Assembly (NCBI GenBank): GCA_002345625.1
Contig: DDWE01000028.1
Location: 150 to 7,518 of the forward strand
From: Desulfuromonadaceae bacterium UBA2294
GTDB taxonomy: Bacteria; Desulfobacterota; Desulfuromonadia; Desulfuromonadales; UBA2294
Direction: 5' to 3'
DNA length: 7,369 nucleotides
Shown here piece by piece: positions 6,900 through 7,369 of this stretch. Position 1 is the stretch's first letter; each line of letters opens with the position of its first letter. The position numbers were made by a program, and so were the translations under genes. The notes below the pieces were generated by a model, which was not told where the DNA came from, searched no databases, and worked only from the letters and a program-made list of their open reading frames with translations.

Positions 6900-6997
6900 A
6901 TGTGAGTGCCTACAAAAGGGGTTGAAAAAGATAAGTAAGGCGGCTCGTTCGGTGCCCGGCGTCAATCCAGTGCCCGATCGCGTTACAAATACGGGGC

Positions 6998-7036
6998 AAA
7001 AAAAATGGGGCGTTCCCAGGAGGGAAGGAACGCCCC
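6998..7036 (-). terminator. Rho-independent terminator, minus strand
   Basis: Read on the minus strand, a perfect 10-bp GC-rich stem (7036-7027 with 7016-7007) and a 10-base loop are followed by A7006 and eight T (7005-6998). On the plus strand the trailing tract is much weaker (GAATGTTTT), so it may stop gapN transcripts only partly. No minus-strand protein gene ends here, so its natural client is the short RNA starting near 7058. Confidence 0.85.
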
Positions 7037-7058
7037 GAATGTTTTACTTGGTAGGTGT
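6998..7058 (-). ncRNA. Candidate small RNA, ~60 nt, with C-rich anti-Shine-Dalgarno-like loop
   Basis: A complete minus-strand transcription unit is visible: a sigma-70 promoter at 7092-7064 predicts a start near A7058, and a strong terminator ends near 6998. The RNA would have a 5' single-stranded tail of about 22 nt (7058-7037), then a 10-bp stem (GGGGCGTTCC with GGAACGCCCC) closing the loop UUCCCUCCUG, then A and eight U. There is no start codon, so it does not look like a leader for a peptide. The loop contains CCUCC, complementary to the Shine-Dalgarno core, as in known C-rich sRNAs that block ribosome binding. It runs convergent to gapN and divergent from tRNA-Thr. The 5' end is approximate, and the function is inferred. 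Confidence 0.6.
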
Positions 7059-7063
7059 CTCAA

Positions 7064-7092
7064 TTTATAACCAAAACAGTCATGGTTGTCAA
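7064..7092 (-). promoter_or_regulatory. Sigma-70 promoter for the minus-strand small RNA
   Basis: On the minus strand, TTGACA (7092-7087, six of six) and TATAAA (7069-7064, five of six) are separated by exactly 17 bases. A short A-rich stretch (7103-7097 on the minus strand) lies where an UP element would. This is the closest match to a consensus housekeeping promoter that I found, and it fires straight into the terminator about 22 bases after the predicted start. Confidence 0.78.
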
Positions 7093-7178
7093 GGGGTATT
7101 TTTGTGCAGCTGCCACCCGATGGTGTCTATATCCGAAAGCTTGACTCTGCAAAGTGTGACATGCCAGGAATAAAATGG

Positions 7179-7207
7179 TTGACAGCGTTGTGTAGATGGC
7201 TTATACG
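7179..7207 (+). promoter_or_regulatory. Upstream sigma-70 promoter (P1) facing tRNA-Thr
   Basis: TTGACA (7179-7184, six of six) and TATACG (7202-7207, four of six) have the optimal 17-base spacing. A transcript would start near 7214 and run through P2 into the tRNA, giving a leader of about 75-80 nt to be processed. It may add to P2 in a tandem arrangement, as is common for stable RNA operons. Confidence 0.6.
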
Positions 7208-7251
7208 TTCTGCCGCACGGAAGGGATGGGGTATCTGGCCCAAATTTTTCC

Positions 7252-7280
7252 TTGCAATTTGCCCGGCGCTCATGTATATA
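7252..7280 (+). promoter_or_regulatory. Proximal sigma-70 promoter (P2) of tRNA-Thr
   Basis: TTGCAA (7252-7257, four of six) and TATATA (7275-7280) are spaced by 17 bases. The predicted start (about 7284-7290) is only a few bases before the tRNA 5' end, and the discriminator TCCGCTCC is fairly GC-rich, as expected for stringently controlled stable RNA promoters. The stringent control is inference from that composition. Confidence 0.65.
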
Positions 7281-7291
7281 TCCGCTCCTGT

Positions 7292-7367
7292 GCTGGCGTA
7301 GCTCAATAGGTAGAGCACCTCACTTGTAATGAGGATGTTGCGGGTTCAATTCCTGTCGCCAGCTCCA
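7292..7367 (+). tRNA. tRNA-Thr (anticodon UGU)
   Basis: A full cloverleaf can be drawn. The acceptor stem is GCTGGCG with CGCCAGC (7292-7298, 7357-7363), all seven pairs perfect. The D arm is GCTC/GAGC (7301-7304, 7313-7316). The anticodon stem CCTCA/TGAGG closes the loop CTTGTAA, with anticodon TGT at 7325-7327, reading ACA threonine codons. The variable loop has five bases. The T arm GCGGG/CCTGT includes two G-U pairs around the loop TTCAATT. The discriminator is T7364 and CCA (7365-7367) is encoded. In Geobacter-type genomes a tRNA-Thr(UGU) commonly opens a Thr-Tyr-Gly-Thr cluster leading to an EF-Tu gene; whether that follows here is beyond the window edge. Confidence 0.97.
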
Positions 7368-7369
7368 AT

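Larger units (their letters stand above)
6900..7291. other. 392-base intergenic region, regulatory and RNA signals only
   Basis: No credible protein gene is seen on either strand. The region is poorer in GC than its surroundings and carries a minus-strand small RNA unit (7092-6998) and two plus-strand promoters facing the tRNA (7179-7207, 7252-7280). Bases 6900-6997 hold only a short direct repeat, GTGCCCG (6952-6958 and 6970-6976). No strong plus-strand terminator for gapN is present; the hairpin at 7007-7036 is followed on that strand only by the poor tract GAATGTTTTACTT. Confidence 0.7.

Noticed and set aside
6952..6976. Direct repeat GTGCCCG (two copies, 18 bases apart)
   Set aside because: Two short copies with no palindrome or adjacent promoter are likely to be chance.
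7148..7168. Sigma-54-like site on the minus strand (TGGCAT ... TTTGCA)
   Set aside because: The GG to GC spacing is 13 bases instead of the required 10.
7086..7301. Small plus- and minus-strand open frames over the tRNA promoter region
   Set aside because: They overlap strong promoters and the tRNA, lack ribosome binding sites, and resemble no family.

Overview
The window looks like chromosomal DNA from a GC-rich anaerobic deltaproteobacterium, most likely Desulfuromonadia (Geobacter / Desulfuromonas / Pelobacter type). The basis is a DUF4388 (PATAN) protein inside a housekeeping operon, a bacterial-type prolyl-tRNA synthetase with an editing insertion, a GapN-like dehydrogenase, and a tRNA-Thr(UGU) with encoded CCA. 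This placement is an inference from protein and RNA character, not from a search.

Bases 1-3903 read as one plus-strand operon: the 3' two-thirds of proS (cut by the window edge), a PATAN/DUF4388 protein, pyrF and rlmB. Spacing tightens along it: 35 bases, then a 4-base ATGA overlap, then a 1-base TGATG overlap. The operon joins tRNA charging, UMP synthesis and 23S rRNA methylation with a regulator-like protein that has no known role in those pathways.

Bases 3971-5032 hold a separate gene whose protein resembles the carboxysomal carbonic anhydrase CsoSCA. It keeps the likely zinc site and the Asp/Arg pair, but no carboxysome or RuBisCO gene is in the window. A strong intrinsic terminator (5161-5195) lies 128 bases past it. 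Then comes a 541-residue NADP-dependent, non-phosphorylating glyceraldehyde-3-phosphate dehydrogenase-like protein (5274-6899), whose usual catalytic-glutamate motif is altered.

Bases 6900-7291 contain no protein gene but several signals. On the minus strand a near-perfect sigma-70 promoter (7092-7064) sits just before a GC-rich hairpin and a run of eight T (7036-6998). Together they outline an undescribed small RNA of about 60 nt whose hairpin loop is C-rich and complementary to Shine-Dalgarno sequences. On the plus strand two tandem promoters (7179-7207 and 7252-7280) lead into tRNA-Thr(UGU) at 7292-7367. The two most interesting items are the candidate small RNA and the orphan CsoSCA-like enzyme.
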